64,000 nucleotides of DNA from Bradyrhizobium forestalis (lineage in GTDB: Bacteria > Pseudomonadota > Alphaproteobacteria > Rhizobiales > Xanthobacteraceae). The position numbers and the translations under genes were made by a program. Under the pieces are notes generated by a model. That model searched no databases. It was not told the origin of the DNA and saw only the letters and a program-made list of their open reading frames with translations. The stretch lies in NCBI RefSeq assembly GCF_002795245.1, contig NZ_PGVG01000011.1:124001-188000 (forward strand), given 5' to 3'. This document shows positions 8,766-17,317 of the stretch, piece after piece (the stretch's first letter is position 1; every line of letters begins with the position of its first letter).

Positions 8766-9611
8766 ATGACGATTCAGACTGTCTCGACGAACAAATCCTA
8801 TGGCGGCGTGCAGGGCGTGTATCGCCATGCGAGCCAGGCGACCGGAACCGACATGGTGTTCTCGGTCTATGTTCCGCCACATGCTGATGGCACCAAGCTG
8901 CCCGTGGTCTGGTACCTCTCCGGGCTTACCTGTACCCATGCCAACGTCACCGAGAAGGGCGAATTCCGCAAGGCCTGCGCCGAGCTCGGCCTGATCTTCG
9001 TCGCGCCCGACACCTCGCCGCGCGGGCCCGACGTGCCGGGTGACGCCAACAACGCCTATGATTTCGGCTTAGGGGCCGGCTTCTATGTCGACGCCACGCA
9101 AGAGCCGTTTGCGCGCAACTATCGCATGTGGAGCTATGTCACCGACGAGCTGCCGAAGCTCGTGGCCGAGAACTTTCCGGTCGACGCCAAGCGGCAATCC
9201 GTGATGGGCCATTCGATGGGCGGCCACGGCGCGCTGACGGTGGCCTTGCGCAATCCGCATCGTTTTCGCGCGGCCAGTGCGTTTGCGCCGATCGTGGCGC
9301 CCTCGCTCGTGCCCTGGGGCATCAAGGCGCTGACCGGCTATCTCGGGCCGAACAAGGACGCCTGGCGCAACCACGACACGGTGGCACTGATCGAGGACGG
9401 CGCGAAATTCTCCGGCTTCCTGGTCGACGTCGGCGAGGCCGACAATTTCCTCAAAGAGCAGCTCAAGCCGGAGCTGCTCGAAGCCGCCTGCACCAAGGCG
9501 GGCATCCCGCTGACGCTGCGGCGGCAGGCCGGCTACGACCACAGCTATTATTTCATCTCGACCTTCATGAGCGATCATCTGCACTGGCACGCCGCGAGAT
9601 TGACGGCGTGA
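8766..9611 (+). CDS. fghA: S-formylglutathione hydrolase
   Basis: The 281-residue esterase-D-type alpha/beta hydrolase splits S-formylglutathione to formate and glutathione, the last step of glutathione-dependent formaldehyde oxidation. It shows the nucleophile S150 in GHSMGG, D226 (GEADNF), H259 (GYDHSYYF) and the family cysteine C56 in SGLTCTHAN. Its length is normal for the family. The ATG at 8766 fits GGAG at 8753-8756 better than the nearby TTG. It follows the response regulator, while its pathway partners flhA and gfa lie 26 kb away after xoxF. Confidence 0.95.
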   Translation: MTIQTVSTNKSYGGVQGVYRHASQATGTDMVFSVYVPPHADGTKLPVVWYLSGLTCTHANVTEKGEFRKACAELGLIFVAPDTSPRGPDVPGDANNAYDFGLGAGFYVDATQEPFARNYRMWSYVTDELPKLVAENFPVDAKRQSVMGHSMGGHGALTVALRNPHRFRAASAFAPIVAPSLVPWGIKALTGYLGPNKDAWRNHDTVALIEDGAKFSGFLVDVGEADNFLKEQLKPELLEAACTKAGIPLTLRRQAGYDHSYYFISTFMSDHLHWHAARLTA

Positions 9612-9618
9612 TTTCTTC

Positions 9619-9781
9619 TTACCCTCCCCTGGAGGGGGAGGGTCGCTTCACGTCGAGCGAAGCGAGAGGTGAAGCGGGGTGGGGTGATCTCTCCACTCGG
9701 GCACCGCTTCAATGGAGAGACAGTCACCCCACCCCGCTCGCGCTTCGCGCGATCGACCCTCCCCCTCCAGGGGAGGGTAAG
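9619..9781. repeat. Large nested intergenic palindrome
   Basis: The outer arms, 9619-9646 and 9754-9781, are perfect 28-bp inverted repeats rich in CCCTCCCC. Inside are further pairing arms (GCGAAGCG / CGCTTCGC and GGTGGGGTGA / TCACCCCACC). The whole 163-bp unit fills the gap between convergent fghA and the minus-strand exported protein gene. It looks like a dispersed intergenic mosaic element and may also end transcription. Confidence 0.7.
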
Positions 9782-9786
9782 CGTCC

Positions 9787-10290
9787 CTACTCCGGCCGCC
9801 CGTAATTCGGCGCCAGCAAACGGTTGCGGATCAGATAGCTCATCGTGCGTGACCAGGATTCATCCGTGTTGCCGCGCATGTCGGCGCTGGCGGCCGTGAT
9901 CATGTTGCCGGTCCTCACGTCGCGCAAATAGATGTTGAGATTGATGATCAGGTTCGAGACCTTCTGCACGAGACCGGTGATCTCCAAATCGGCGCCGAGC
10001 TGCCCGGCGAGCTTGAGATCGCAGCCGCCGCAGGCCTGTAAGTTCGCGTGACGGGCGGCCTCCCTGATCGGGGCGATGTCGAGCACCTGGAACCGGCCCG
10101 ACTCTGCCAATTCCTTGCGCAGCTGCTCGCTGATGCGCACGAGCCGCGCCTCTTCCGGCTTGGAGCCGTAGAACTCGCCGGGCAGGCTGGTGTCGATCAG
10201 CTCGAAATCGAACACCGCGAGTTTGGGCGGATCGGCCAGCGCGACCGAACCCGTCAACAACAAAGCCGCGAAACATATCAATGCTCGCAT
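9787..10290 (-). CDS. Exported protein, DUF3280/DUF2380-like
   Basis: The 167-residue protein has a signal peptide (MRALICFAALLLTGSVALA) followed by a compact domain starting LAVFDFELIDTSLPG. It has one CGGCD cysteine pair at about residues 86-89 and a hydrophobic repeat LIINLNIYLRDVRTG near the C-terminus. I believe it belongs to a proteobacterial domain of unknown function often found next to PQQ-dehydrogenase transport genes, but I am unsure of the exact DUF number. It is divergent from the substrate-binding protein at 10420, so the two share a promoter region. The function is unknown. Confidence 0.75.
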   Translation of the reverse strand: MRALICFAALLLTGSVALADPPKLAVFDFELIDTSLPGEFYGSKPEEARLVRISEQLRKELAESGRFQVLDIAPIREAARHANLQACGGCDLKLAGQLGADLEITGLVQKVSNLIINLNIYLRDVRTGNMITAASADMRGNTDESWSRTMSYLIRNRLLAPNYGRPE

Positions 10291-10419
10291 GATCGTGATT
10301 CCCGGCCTCGCGCGCGCAAGGACGAAATGCGGGGTTGCATGCCCTGACAAATTGGTCATGCTTGAAGCAGAGACAATTCTTCACCGGCGGTCAAGCCGGG
10401 GAGATCGTCTGGAGGAAAC

Positions 10420-11601
10420 ATGATCCGATGGTTGGCCGGCCTGATCGGCTTTGGTCTTGCCGCGACGAGCGCGTTCGCGGCCGAGCCTGTCCTGATCGGC
10501 GTCGGCTATCTCGGCGTCGCTACTACCCGATCGACGCTGTCGCTGGTCGAGCAGCCCGCGGAGAATGACGGCATCGCCGGCGCCCGCCTCGCCATCGAGG
10601 ACAACAACACCACGGGAAAATTCACGGGCCAGCGTTTTGCGCTCGAGGAGCGCCGCATCAAGGAAGGCGAGGACGTGGTCCAAGCCGCGACGGCCCTCGC
10701 CGACAAGAACGGCTTCATCATTGCCGATCTGCCGGCCGATGCGCTCTTGAAGGTTGCCGACGCCCTGCGCGACCGCGGCACGCTGCTGTTCAACGCCGGC
10801 GCGATCGACGAGCGGCTGCGCGAGGCCGATTGCCGCGCCAACGTTATCCACACCGCCCCGACGCGCGCGATGCTGGCGGACGCGCTCGGCCAATATCTGG
10901 TATGGAAGAAGTGGTCGCGCTGGCTTCTGGTGGTCGGCTCGCACGACGAGGACAAGCTGTTCGCCGATGCTATCAGGCGCACCGCCACGCGGTTCGGCGC
11001 CAAGATCGTGCAGGAGCGCACGTTCGAAGACAAGGGCGGCGCGCGCCGTACCGATAGCGGCGTAACGCTGATCCAGCGCCAGATGCCTGTCTTCACGCAG
11101 CAGGCACCGGCCTATGACGTGCTGGTCGTCGCCGACGAGAGCGAGGTATTCGGCGGCTATTTGCCTTATCGCACCTGGGATCCGCGGCCCGTCGCGGGCT
11201 CCGCCGGCCTCGTGCCGCGCAGCTGGGACGCGGCGCAGGACCAGTGGGGCGCGATCCAGATGCAGAACCGCTTCGTCAAGCTGAATTCACGGCGCATGAC
11301 GGCGCTCGACATGCAGGCCTGGACCGCGGTGCGCATGATCGGCGAAGCCACCTCGCGCACCAATTCCGGCGACGTCAAGAAGGTCACCGACTTCATCAAG
11401 GGCCCGGATTTCTCGGTCGCCGCCTTCAAGGGCACGCGGCTCACCTTGCGCGACTGGAATCTGCAGCTGCGCCAGCCGATCCTGCTGGTCGATGGCCGCA
11501 TGGTGGTGTCGGTGTCGCCGCAAGAAGGATTCCTGCACCAGGTCTCCGAGCTCGACACGCTCGGCTACGACCGCCCGGAGAGCAAATGCAAGCTGAAATG
11601 A
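10420..11601 (+). CDS. Periplasmic binding protein of PQQ/lanthanide-associated ABC transporter (LutA-like)
   Basis: The 393-residue protein has a signal peptide cut after AFAAE and a periplasmic type I binding-protein fold (LIGVGYLGVATTRSTLSLVEQPAENDGIAGARLAIED is the opening, seen at residues about 24-60). It is the family annotated as substrate-binding protein of the PQQ-dependent alcohol dehydrogenase system. In Methylobacterium the same type of protein (LutA) belongs to the lanthanide uptake locus. GGAGG stands six bases before the ATG. Genes for a beta-propeller, ATPase, permease and exported protein follow on the same strand. Whether it binds a lanthanide complex or an alcohol-related ligand is not shown by sequence. 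Confidence 0.85.
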   Translation: MIRWLAGLIGFGLAATSAFAAEPVLIGVGYLGVATTRSTLSLVEQPAENDGIAGARLAIEDNNTTGKFTGQRFALEERRIKEGEDVVQAATALADKNGFIIADLPADALLKVADALRDRGTLLFNAGAIDERLREADCRANVIHTAPTRAMLADALGQYLVWKKWSRWLLVVGSHDEDKLFADAIRRTATRFGAKIVQERTFEDKGGARRTDSGVTLIQRQMPVFTQQAPAYDVLVVADESEVFGGYLPYRTWDPRPVAGSAGLVPRSWDAAQDQWGAIQMQNRFVKLNSRRMTALDMQAWTAVRMIGEATSRTNSGDVKKVTDFIKGPDFSVAAFKGTRLTLRDWNLQLRQPILLVDGRMVVSVSPQEGFLHQVSELDTLGYDRPESKCKLK

Positions 11602-11640
11602 GCGATGTGATGCGACGTAGCCGTTCCAGAGATGGTGCGC

Positions 11641-11770
11641 CCCCTCTCCCGCTTGCGGGAGAGGGTTGGGGAGAGGGTATCTCCACGAAGAAGACTCCCC
11701 TGGAGGAGCAAGCCCTCTCCCGCATCGCATCTCTCGATGCGATGCGACCTCCCCCGCAAGCGGGGGAGGT
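11641..11770. repeat. Three hairpins inside the lut-like operon
   Basis: Three near-perfect inverted repeats follow each other: 11642-11665 (11-bp stem, TT loop), 11721-11746 (10-bp stem) and 11749-11770 (10-bp stem, AA loop). They occupy the 227-bp gap between the binding-protein gene and the beta-propeller gene. They may attenuate or process the operon transcript, or may simply be an inserted intergenic repeat. Confidence 0.65.
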
Positions 11771-11828
11771 GAAACAAGCCCGCCAGCAGTTGCAGCGCAT
11801 CGAAGAGCGACGTCCCTTGCATAAGCTG

Positions 11829-12788
11829 ATGTTGCGCCTATCCCTATTTGGCGCTCTGGCGCTCGTCGCGGCACCCGCGCATGCGTTCATCGCCTATGTC
11901 TCGAACGAGAAGAGCAACACGGTGTCGGTGATCGATACCGACAGCTGGACCGTGACCAAGACCATCAAGGTCGGCCAGCGCCCGCGCGGCATCGATTTCA
12001 CGCGCGACGGCAAGTTCGTGATGGTCGCGGTCGGCGACGACGACACCATCCAGGTGATCGATGCGAAGACGCAAAGCGTGGTCGACAGCCTGCCCTCCGG
12101 CCCCGACCCGGAGCTGTTCGCGCAGGATGCCGCGGGAAAAATCCTCTATGTCGCCAACGAGAACGACAACACGGTGACCGTGATCGACCTCGAGAAACGC
12201 GCGCGTCTCGGCGACATCCAGGTCGGCGTCGAGCCCGAAGGCATGACCATCAGCCCGGACGGCAAGACGCTGATCAACACGTCCGAAACCACCAATATGG
12301 CGCACTTCATCGACACCTCATCGCGCCAGATCGTCGCCAACGTGCTGGTCGATGCGCGGCCGCGCTTTGCCGAGTTCAAGCATGACAGTTCCGAAGTGTG
12401 GGTGTCCTCGGAGATCGGCGGCACCGTCTCGATCATCGATCCCAAAAAGCACGAGGTGATCGGCAAGGTCACGTTCGAGATCCCGGGCCTGCGGAAAGAG
12501 GCGATCCAGCCGGTCGGCATCGGCATGACCAAGGATGACAAGACCGCCTTCATCGCGCTCGGCCCCGCCAATCGCATCGCCGTGGTCGACGTCGCCTCGC
12601 GCAAGGTGACGAAATACCTGCTGGTCGGACAACGCGTCTGGCACATGGCGTTCACGCCGGACGAAAAGTACCTGCTCACCACCAATGGCGTGTCGAACGA
12701 CGTGTCCGTCATCGACATCGTCGCGCAAAAGGTGATCAAGACCATTCAGGTGGGCGAACTGCCCTGGGGCGTTACGATCGCACCATGA
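11829..12788 (+). CDS. YVTN-type beta-propeller protein of PQQ system (LutD-like)
   Basis: The 319-residue exported protein has a signal peptide (APAHA) and then seven or so YVTN-type blades, visible as repeats such as YVSNEKSNTVSVIDT, YVANENDNTVTVIDL, VSSEIGGTVSIID and TTNGVSNDVSVIDI. It is the PQQ-catabolism-associated beta-propeller family. Its partner in Methylobacterium is a lut-cluster exported protein. It probably acts in the periplasm as a scaffold or ligand-binding partner of the transporter. Its stop codon overlaps the start of the ATPase gene (ATGA), so the two are translationally coupled. Confidence 0.87.
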   Translation: MLRLSLFGALALVAAPAHAFIAYVSNEKSNTVSVIDTDSWTVTKTIKVGQRPRGIDFTRDGKFVMVAVGDDDTIQVIDAKTQSVVDSLPSGPDPELFAQDAAGKILYVANENDNTVTVIDLEKRARLGDIQVGVEPEGMTISPDGKTLINTSETTNMAHFIDTSSRQIVANVLVDARPRFAEFKHDSSEVWVSSEIGGTVSIIDPKKHEVIGKVTFEIPGLRKEAIQPVGIGMTKDDKTAFIALGPANRIAVVDVASRKVTKYLLVGQRVWHMAFTPDEKYLLTTNGVSNDVSVIDIVAQKVIKTIQVGELPWGVTIAP

Positions 12789-13591
12789 CCGCTCCCGCCC
12801 CAAACGCCGAAACGCATGAGACGCCGAGGCCGGAAGCGGCCGCGGTGCCGGCGCTGTCGATCAACGGCGTCAGCCATGCCTACGGCGCGCGACGGGCGCT
12901 GACCCACGTCTCCTTCAGCGTGCAGCCGGCGAGCTTCACGGCGTTGCTCGGCCTCAACGGCGCCGGTAAGAGCACGCTGTTTTCGCTGATCACGCGCCTG
13001 TTCGGTATCCAGTCTGGCCGAGTCGCCATCTTCGGCCATGACATCAGCAAGAGCCCCGGCGAGGCGCTGCGGCTGCTCGGGGTCGTGTTCCAGCCGCGTA
13101 CGCTCGATCTCGACCTGTCGCTGACGCAGAATTTGCTCTATCACGCCGCCCTCCATGGCATCAGCCGCCGCGAGGCCGCCGCGCGCAGCGCCGAGCTGCT
13201 CGGCCGCATCGGACTCGCAGACCGCGCCGGCAACAAGGTGCGCGACCTCTCGGGCGGTCAGATGCGGCGGCTGGAGATCGCCCGCGCGCTATTGCACCAG
13301 CCGCGGCTGCTGTTGCTCGACGAGCCGACCGTCGGCTTGGACGTCAAGGCGCGCGCCGACATCATCAGCCACGTCCGCCAGCTCGTCACCGAGCAAGGCA
13401 TCGGCGTGCTCTGGGCGACGCACCTGTTCGACGAGATCATGGCCGGTGACGATCTCGTCGTGCTGCACCAGGGCAAGGTGCTGGCCCAGGGGCAGATGAC
13501 CCACGTCGTCGCGGAAGCCGGTGCGCAGGACGTCAACACCGCCTTCATGCGCCTGACGGGTGCGCAAACCATGCCGGGAGGCGGCGCATGA
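12785..13591 (+). CDS. ABC transporter ATPase, PQQ/lanthanide system (LutE-like)
   Basis: The 268-residue ATPase has a Walker A box GLNGAGKS (residues 56-63), Q-loop VFQPRTLD (about 101), signature LSGGQ (155-159) and Walker B LLLLDEP. A Pro-rich N-terminal extension of about 22 residues precedes the domain. It is of the drug/antibiotic-export-like ABC-2 ATPase type, matching the permease next to it. It overlaps both neighbours by four bases (ATGA on each side), so the propeller, ATPase, permease and exported protein form one coupled unit. Methylobacterium LutE is the nearest functional parallel. Confidence 0.9.
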   Translation: MTAPAPNAETHETPRPEAAAVPALSINGVSHAYGARRALTHVSFSVQPASFTALLGLNGAGKSTLFSLITRLFGIQSGRVAIFGHDISKSPGEALRLLGVVFQPRTLDLDLSLTQNLLYHAALHGISRREAAARSAELLGRIGLADRAGNKVRDLSGGQMRRLEIARALLHQPRLLLLDEPTVGLDVKARADIISHVRQLVTEQGIGVLWATHLFDEIMAGDDLVVLHQGKVLAQGQMTHVVAEAGAQDVNTAFMRLTGAQTMPGGGA

Positions 13592-14436
13592 GCAGCATCA
13601 CCACGCGCGACGTCCCGCGCGGCTTTTCGGCCCAGGAGTACCTGACCTGCCTCACCGGCATCGTCTGGCGCGAGGGCCTGCGCTTCCTGCATCAACGCGA
13701 GCGCTTCGTCTCGGCGCTGGTACGGCCGCTGGTGTGGCTGTTCATCTTCGCCGCCGGCTTCCGCCAGGTGCTCGGCATCTCCATCATCCCGCCTTACGAA
13801 ACTTACATCCTCTACGAGGTCTATATCGCGCCCGGCTTGATGGCGATGATCCAGCTCTTCAACGGCATGCAGTCCTCGCTCTCGATGGTCTATGACCGCG
13901 AGATGGGCAATATGCGCACGCTCTTGGTGAGCCCGCTGCCGCGCGGGTTCCTCTTGTTCTGCAAGCTGCTCGCGGGCACCGCGGTGTCGCTGCTCCAGGT
14001 CTATGCGTTCGTCCTGATCGCCTGGTTCTGGGACATCACCCCACCGCCATCAGGCTATCTCACGGTGCTGCCGGCGCTGATCCTGTCCGGGCTGATGCTG
14101 GGCTCGCTCGGCATGCTGATCTCCTCCGGCATCAAGCAGCTGGAAAACTTCGCCGGCGTGATGAATTTCGTGATCTTCCCGATGTTCTTCGCCTCCTCCG
14201 CGCTCTACCCGCTCTGGCGGGTGCAGGAGGGCAGCCCTTATCTCTACTATCTCTGCGAGGCCAATCCATTCACCCATGCGGTCGAGCTGATCCGCTTCGC
14301 ACTCTATGGCCAGATCAACTGGATCTCGCTGGCGGTGGTCGCCGCTTGCACAATCGTGTTCATGATCGGCGCGATTTTGGCCTATGATCCCTCGCGTGGG
14401 CTGGCGCGACGCGGGCCTGCGGGAGGCGAAGGATGA
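13588..14436 (+). CDS. ABC-2 type permease, PQQ/lanthanide system (LutF-like)
   Basis: The 282-residue membrane protein has about six hydrophobic segments and the ABC-2 permease pattern. After a soluble N-terminus come PLVWLFIFAAGF and later segments such as VLPALILSGLMLGSLGMLI and LAVVAACTIVFMIGAILAY. It is the partner of the ATPase at 12785. ABC-2 permeases usually export, whereas the lut system is described as uptake-related, so the direction of transport is an open question. Its start overlaps the ATPase stop, and its stop overlaps the next gene. Confidence 0.88.
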   Translation: MSSITTRDVPRGFSAQEYLTCLTGIVWREGLRFLHQRERFVSALVRPLVWLFIFAAGFRQVLGISIIPPYETYILYEVYIAPGLMAMIQLFNGMQSSLSMVYDREMGNMRTLLVSPLPRGFLLFCKLLAGTAVSLLQVYAFVLIAWFWDITPPPSGYLTVLPALILSGLMLGSLGMLISSGIKQLENFAGVMNFVIFPMFFASSALYPLWRVQEGSPYLYYLCEANPFTHAVELIRFALYGQINWISLAVVAACTIVFMIGAILAYDPSRGLARRGPAGGEG

Positions 14437-15041
14437 AGGTTTGGCTTTTGGCTGCCATGGCAATCGCGCTGTCCGGCACGGCCGCGCGCGCGGCCGATCC
14501 ACGCTATCCGGACTGGCCCTGCACCCAGGCCAAGGTGCCGGAGATCTCGCTGGCCGCCGTGTGGGCGGGTCCGCCGCTCGACGACGTCCAGAACAAGTGG
14601 AAGGACGACGCCAGGATCAGTGCGCTGGTCGCAAAGCTGTCGGCGCGCAAGACGCCGCTCGAGGAGGCCGAGAAGTCGGTGAAGGAGTATCTGGCCGCCT
14701 CCGCGTCTGACAAGACGACGAACGCCAAGCTGCTGTTCGCCGGCCTGTTCGACACGCTCAACGCCCAGCGCTCCCAGGTCATGCTCGGGCTCGAACGCGT
14801 CAGCCGCAAGCAGCGCGAGGCTGCTGACAAGATTCGCGAGGAGACGCTTGAGCTCCAGGCCCTGCAAGGCGTAACTCCGCGCGACGAAGCCAAGGTCGAG
14901 GCGCTCAGCAACGAGCTGATCTGGAAGACCCGCATTTTCGAGGACCGCCACAAAGTGGTGCGCTTCGTCTGCGAGGTTCCAACCGCGATCGACCAGCGCC
15001 TGTTCGCGCTCGGGCGCGTGATCCAGCAGGAAATGGAATAG
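14433..15041 (+). CDS. Exported helical protein of the lut-like operon (LutG-like)
   Basis: The 202-residue protein has a signal peptide (AIALSGTAARAADP) and a conserved-looking start PRYPDWPCTQAKVPEISLA. The rest is mostly charged and helical, with a possible coiled coil at about residues 100-165. A second cysteine stands near the C-terminus (VCEVPT), so a disulphide with the N-terminal Cys is possible. The ATG overlaps the permease stop. Position and type match the exported protein that follows the permease in lut-type clusters. The function is unknown. Confidence 0.75.
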   Translation: MKVWLLAAMAIALSGTAARAADPRYPDWPCTQAKVPEISLAAVWAGPPLDDVQNKWKDDARISALVAKLSARKTPLEEAEKSVKEYLAASASDKTTNAKLLFAGLFDTLNAQRSQVMLGLERVSRKQREAADKIREETLELQALQGVTPRDEAKVEALSNELIWKTRIFEDRHKVVRFVCEVPTAIDQRLFALGRVIQQEME

Positions 15042-15169
15042 CGGCGGCCACGTTGACGGCTCGCGACGGGTTCCCGCGATCGCCGCGGAGCATTTGCGGC
15101 GCTATCTGCCGGAACCAAATCGATCTAGGATGGCTTGTCGAAGCGAACTCCAGACGTCGGGAGGCCTCG

Positions 15170-15475
15170 ATGGGAACAAAAAGATTCATCTTCGCGGGCG
15201 CTGCAGCCCTCAGCATGCTCGCAACCAGCGCCCTTGCTGACGATATGACCGGGATGATCACGCGGATCGATCGGCTCAACGGCACGATCTCGATCCAGCA
15301 GACGCAGAAGGGTACGGTCGGCGCCAGCGCAGGCAGCGCCGGCGCGCTCCAGGAGTACAAGGCGAAAGATGCCGCGATGCTGGACGCCGTCCACGCCGGC
15401 GACAGGGTGAGCTATTCTGCGACCGAGACCAACGGCACGGGCACGCTGACGAAGTTGCAGAAGCAGAAGCCGTAG
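15170..15475 (+). CDS. Small periplasmic CusF-like protein
   Basis: The 101-residue protein has a signal peptide (LATSALADD) and a short beta-rich domain with GMITRIDRLNGTISI and VHAGDRVSYSATE. This resembles the CusF/DUF1344 fold of small periplasmic copper-binding proteins, but only some of the metal-binding Met/His residues of CusF can be seen, so metal binding is uncertain. GGGAGG stands before the ATG. It follows the lut-like operon after a 128-bp gap and may be transcribed on its own. Confidence 0.65.
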   Translation: MGTKRFIFAGAAALSMLATSALADDMTGMITRIDRLNGTISIQQTQKGTVGASAGSAGALQEYKAKDAAMLDAVHAGDRVSYSATETNGTGTLTKLQKQKP

Positions 15476-15487
15476 CACTGGCTTTGC

Positions 15488-15727
15488 GTCTCCCGCTTGC
15501 GGGCAGGGCTATCGCATTTGAGAGCTTTTCCCTGCGGCCATCCTTCGAGACGCCTGCTCTACGCGGGCTCCTCAGAATGAGGGCGGAGTGCGCGGCTGCA
15601 GTTTCAACGGGCATTGATGCTAATTAGCCTCAACCTGAGGAGGCGCGTTAGCGCCGTCTCGAAGGATGAGGCGTGCGCGCAGGCCGCCGCAACAAGTCAT
15701 ATGCGATAGCCCTGCGCTTGCGGAGAC
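15488..15727. repeat. Composite nested palindrome
   Basis: An outer inverted repeat pairs about 15488-15517 (GTCTCCCGCTTGCGGGC start) with 15700-15727. An inner pair (CATCCTTCGAGACG at about 15539 and CGTCTCGAAGGATG at about 15656) lies within it. It fills the gap between convergent genes and is typical of large dispersed Bradyrhizobium-type intergenic repeats. Confidence 0.6.
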
Positions 15728-15751
15728 AAGCAGAGCACCTACGCCCAATCA

Positions 15752-16309
15752 TTACTGGTCCGGGCGCGGCTCCGGCTGCGCTTCCTCGGTCGGCAGTTTT
15801 GCTCCGTCCCAGCCGTCGGTGCCGTCAGGATACCAGGCAATATTGGAGTAGCCATAGGCCAATGCACGCTTGGCGGCATTCCAGGACATCCAGCAGTCGG
15901 CGAGACAATAGATCACCAGCAGCGCGGCCTTGTCGCCGCGCGAGGCGCGCGCGAGGCCGCGCTGGAGATAATCGTCCATCGCCGGCGGCAGCGTGCCGTA
16001 GCCGGTGTCCGGCAGCCAGACGCTGCCCGGAATGTTCTTGCGCGGCGCGTCGCGCCACACCGTGCCTGCAGGTAGGTTCTTCGGTTTCGGCGGGCGCGGC
16101 ATCACGTCGACGAAGGCGCCGCTGTTCGCGCGCCAGATCGCCCGCGCCTCCTCGGTCGTGAGCACGCGCGCGCCAGCGAGCGTCGCCGGAACCGGCGCGC
16201 GATAATTGTCGGTGCGATAGCCCTCGGGCTCGAACGGCTCCTGCTGCTGCGTCCACGCCGGTGCCACGAGCAGGGCAGCGACGATCACAGCGGCAAGTCG
16301 CCGTCTCAT
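15752..16309 (-). CDS. PQQ-associated CXXCW-motif protein (rhodanese-like)
   Basis: The 185-residue exported protein has a signal peptide (VAALLVAPAWT) and a rhodanese-like domain: RVLTTEEARAIWR, AFVDVMPRPP, IPGSVWLPDTG, then YCLADCWMSWNAAKRA. The cysteines here are spaced C-x3-C followed by W, in the position of the motif that names the PQQ-dependent catabolism-associated CXXCW family. Rhodanese folds handle sulphur, which fits the SoxYZ-like carrier nearby. Its ATG overlaps the stop of the MoxJ-like gene (ATGA), so it is the second gene of a two-gene unit. Confidence 0.85.
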   Translation of the reverse strand: MRRRLAAVIVAALLVAPAWTQQQEPFEPEGYRTDNYRAPVPATLAGARVLTTEEARAIWRANSGAFVDVMPRPPKPKNLPAGTVWRDAPRKNIPGSVWLPDTGYGTLPPAMDDYLQRGLARASRGDKAALLVIYCLADCWMSWNAAKRALAYGYSNIAWYPDGTDGWDGAKLPTEEAQPEPRPDQ

Positions 16310-17190
16310 GGCGTCTTCTTGGCCGTCTCCGCGCCGAGCGGCCGATCGCTCTCGTCCAGCAGCGGAACGCCGAAGTCGAGCAGGATCTTGTTGATCTCGC
16401 CCTGGTTCTCCTGGATCAGCCTGTTGAGCTGCCGCTTCCAGTTCTGGTCGGCGGGCCGCACGCCCATGCCGATGCGATAGACCAGCTTCGGCCCGGTCGT
16501 TTCTTTCACCAGCGGCGTGACGTGCAGCGAAGACCCGGCCTTCTTGGCATAGAACCCGGCCATCGGTCCCCACAGCACGCCGGCGTCGATCTTTCCGGCG
16601 GCGAGGTCATCGATCATCGCCTGCGCCGAATTATCGAAGCGCGTGTCGATCATCAGCGGATAGGGCTTGGCATCGCCCATCAGGCCGGCCAACGCCATGT
16701 TGGTCGCCGGCGGCGTTCCGGCAACGATGCCGACATGCTTGCCCTTCAACTTCGGATCCTCGAGCGTGTCGACGTCCTCGAGCCCGCTGCCGGCCTTCGC
16801 GACCAGCGCATAGGTCGTGCGGTAATAGGGATTGGTGCCCTGCACGAGATCGTCGCCTTGCGGGAAGCCCATGATGACGTCGCAGCGATGCGCACCCAGC
16901 GTCATCCGCACGAAACCGGTGGCCTGCGGAAAGAAAACGTAGTCGAGCTTCTTCTGCAGCTTGTGCGCCAGGAATTCGGCGAGCTTGTTCTCAAACCCCT
17001 CGCCCTTCTCGTTCGAGAACGGCAGATTGCGCGGGTCGGCGCAGACGCGCAGCACCTTCGGGTCGACCAGCTCGAACGAGAGGTCTCCGGTCTCATTGGT
17101 CTGCGCAGCGGCGACATCGCCGAACGCACAGGATGCGACCACGACCCACAGTGAAAACCACCAGCGACGATGTCGTCCGGCATGCGTCAT
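16306..17190 (-). CDS. Quinoprotein-associated periplasmic binding protein (MoxJ-like)
   Basis: The 294-residue protein has a signal peptide (VVVASCAFGDVAAAQ) and the family 3 periplasmic binding fold, starting VLRVCADPRNLPFSNEKGEG and ending in a KKTP tail. It belongs to the quinoprotein-dehydrogenase-associated binding proteins related to MoxJ/XoxJ, which are thought to act on PQQ dehydrogenases in the periplasm rather than in transport. The start at 17190 follows GGAGGAAG, and longer in-frame starts are not credible. It is divergent from the zinc metallohydrolase at 17318. A second MoxJ-like gene lies at 28436. Confidence 0.87.
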   Translation of the reverse strand: MTHAGRHRRWWFSLWVVVASCAFGDVAAAQTNETGDLSFELVDPKVLRVCADPRNLPFSNEKGEGFENKLAEFLAHKLQKKLDYVFFPQATGFVRMTLGAHRCDVIMGFPQGDDLVQGTNPYYRTTYALVAKAGSGLEDVDTLEDPKLKGKHVGIVAGTPPATNMALAGLMGDAKPYPLMIDTRFDNSAQAMIDDLAAGKIDAGVLWGPMAGFYAKKAGSSLHVTPLVKETTGPKLVYRIGMGVRPADQNWKRQLNRLIQENQGEINKILLDFGVPLLDESDRPLGAETAKKTP

Positions 17191-17317
17191 CGCGCTTCCT
17201 CCTCGTTTTGGTTGAATGTTATCCATGCAACGCTTGACGCGCCACGTGTGCCAACTTTGTGCTGGCTTAGTTTTGCTGCAGTGCAATGAGACAAACCCTT
17301 TGAACTGAGGCAGAAAA

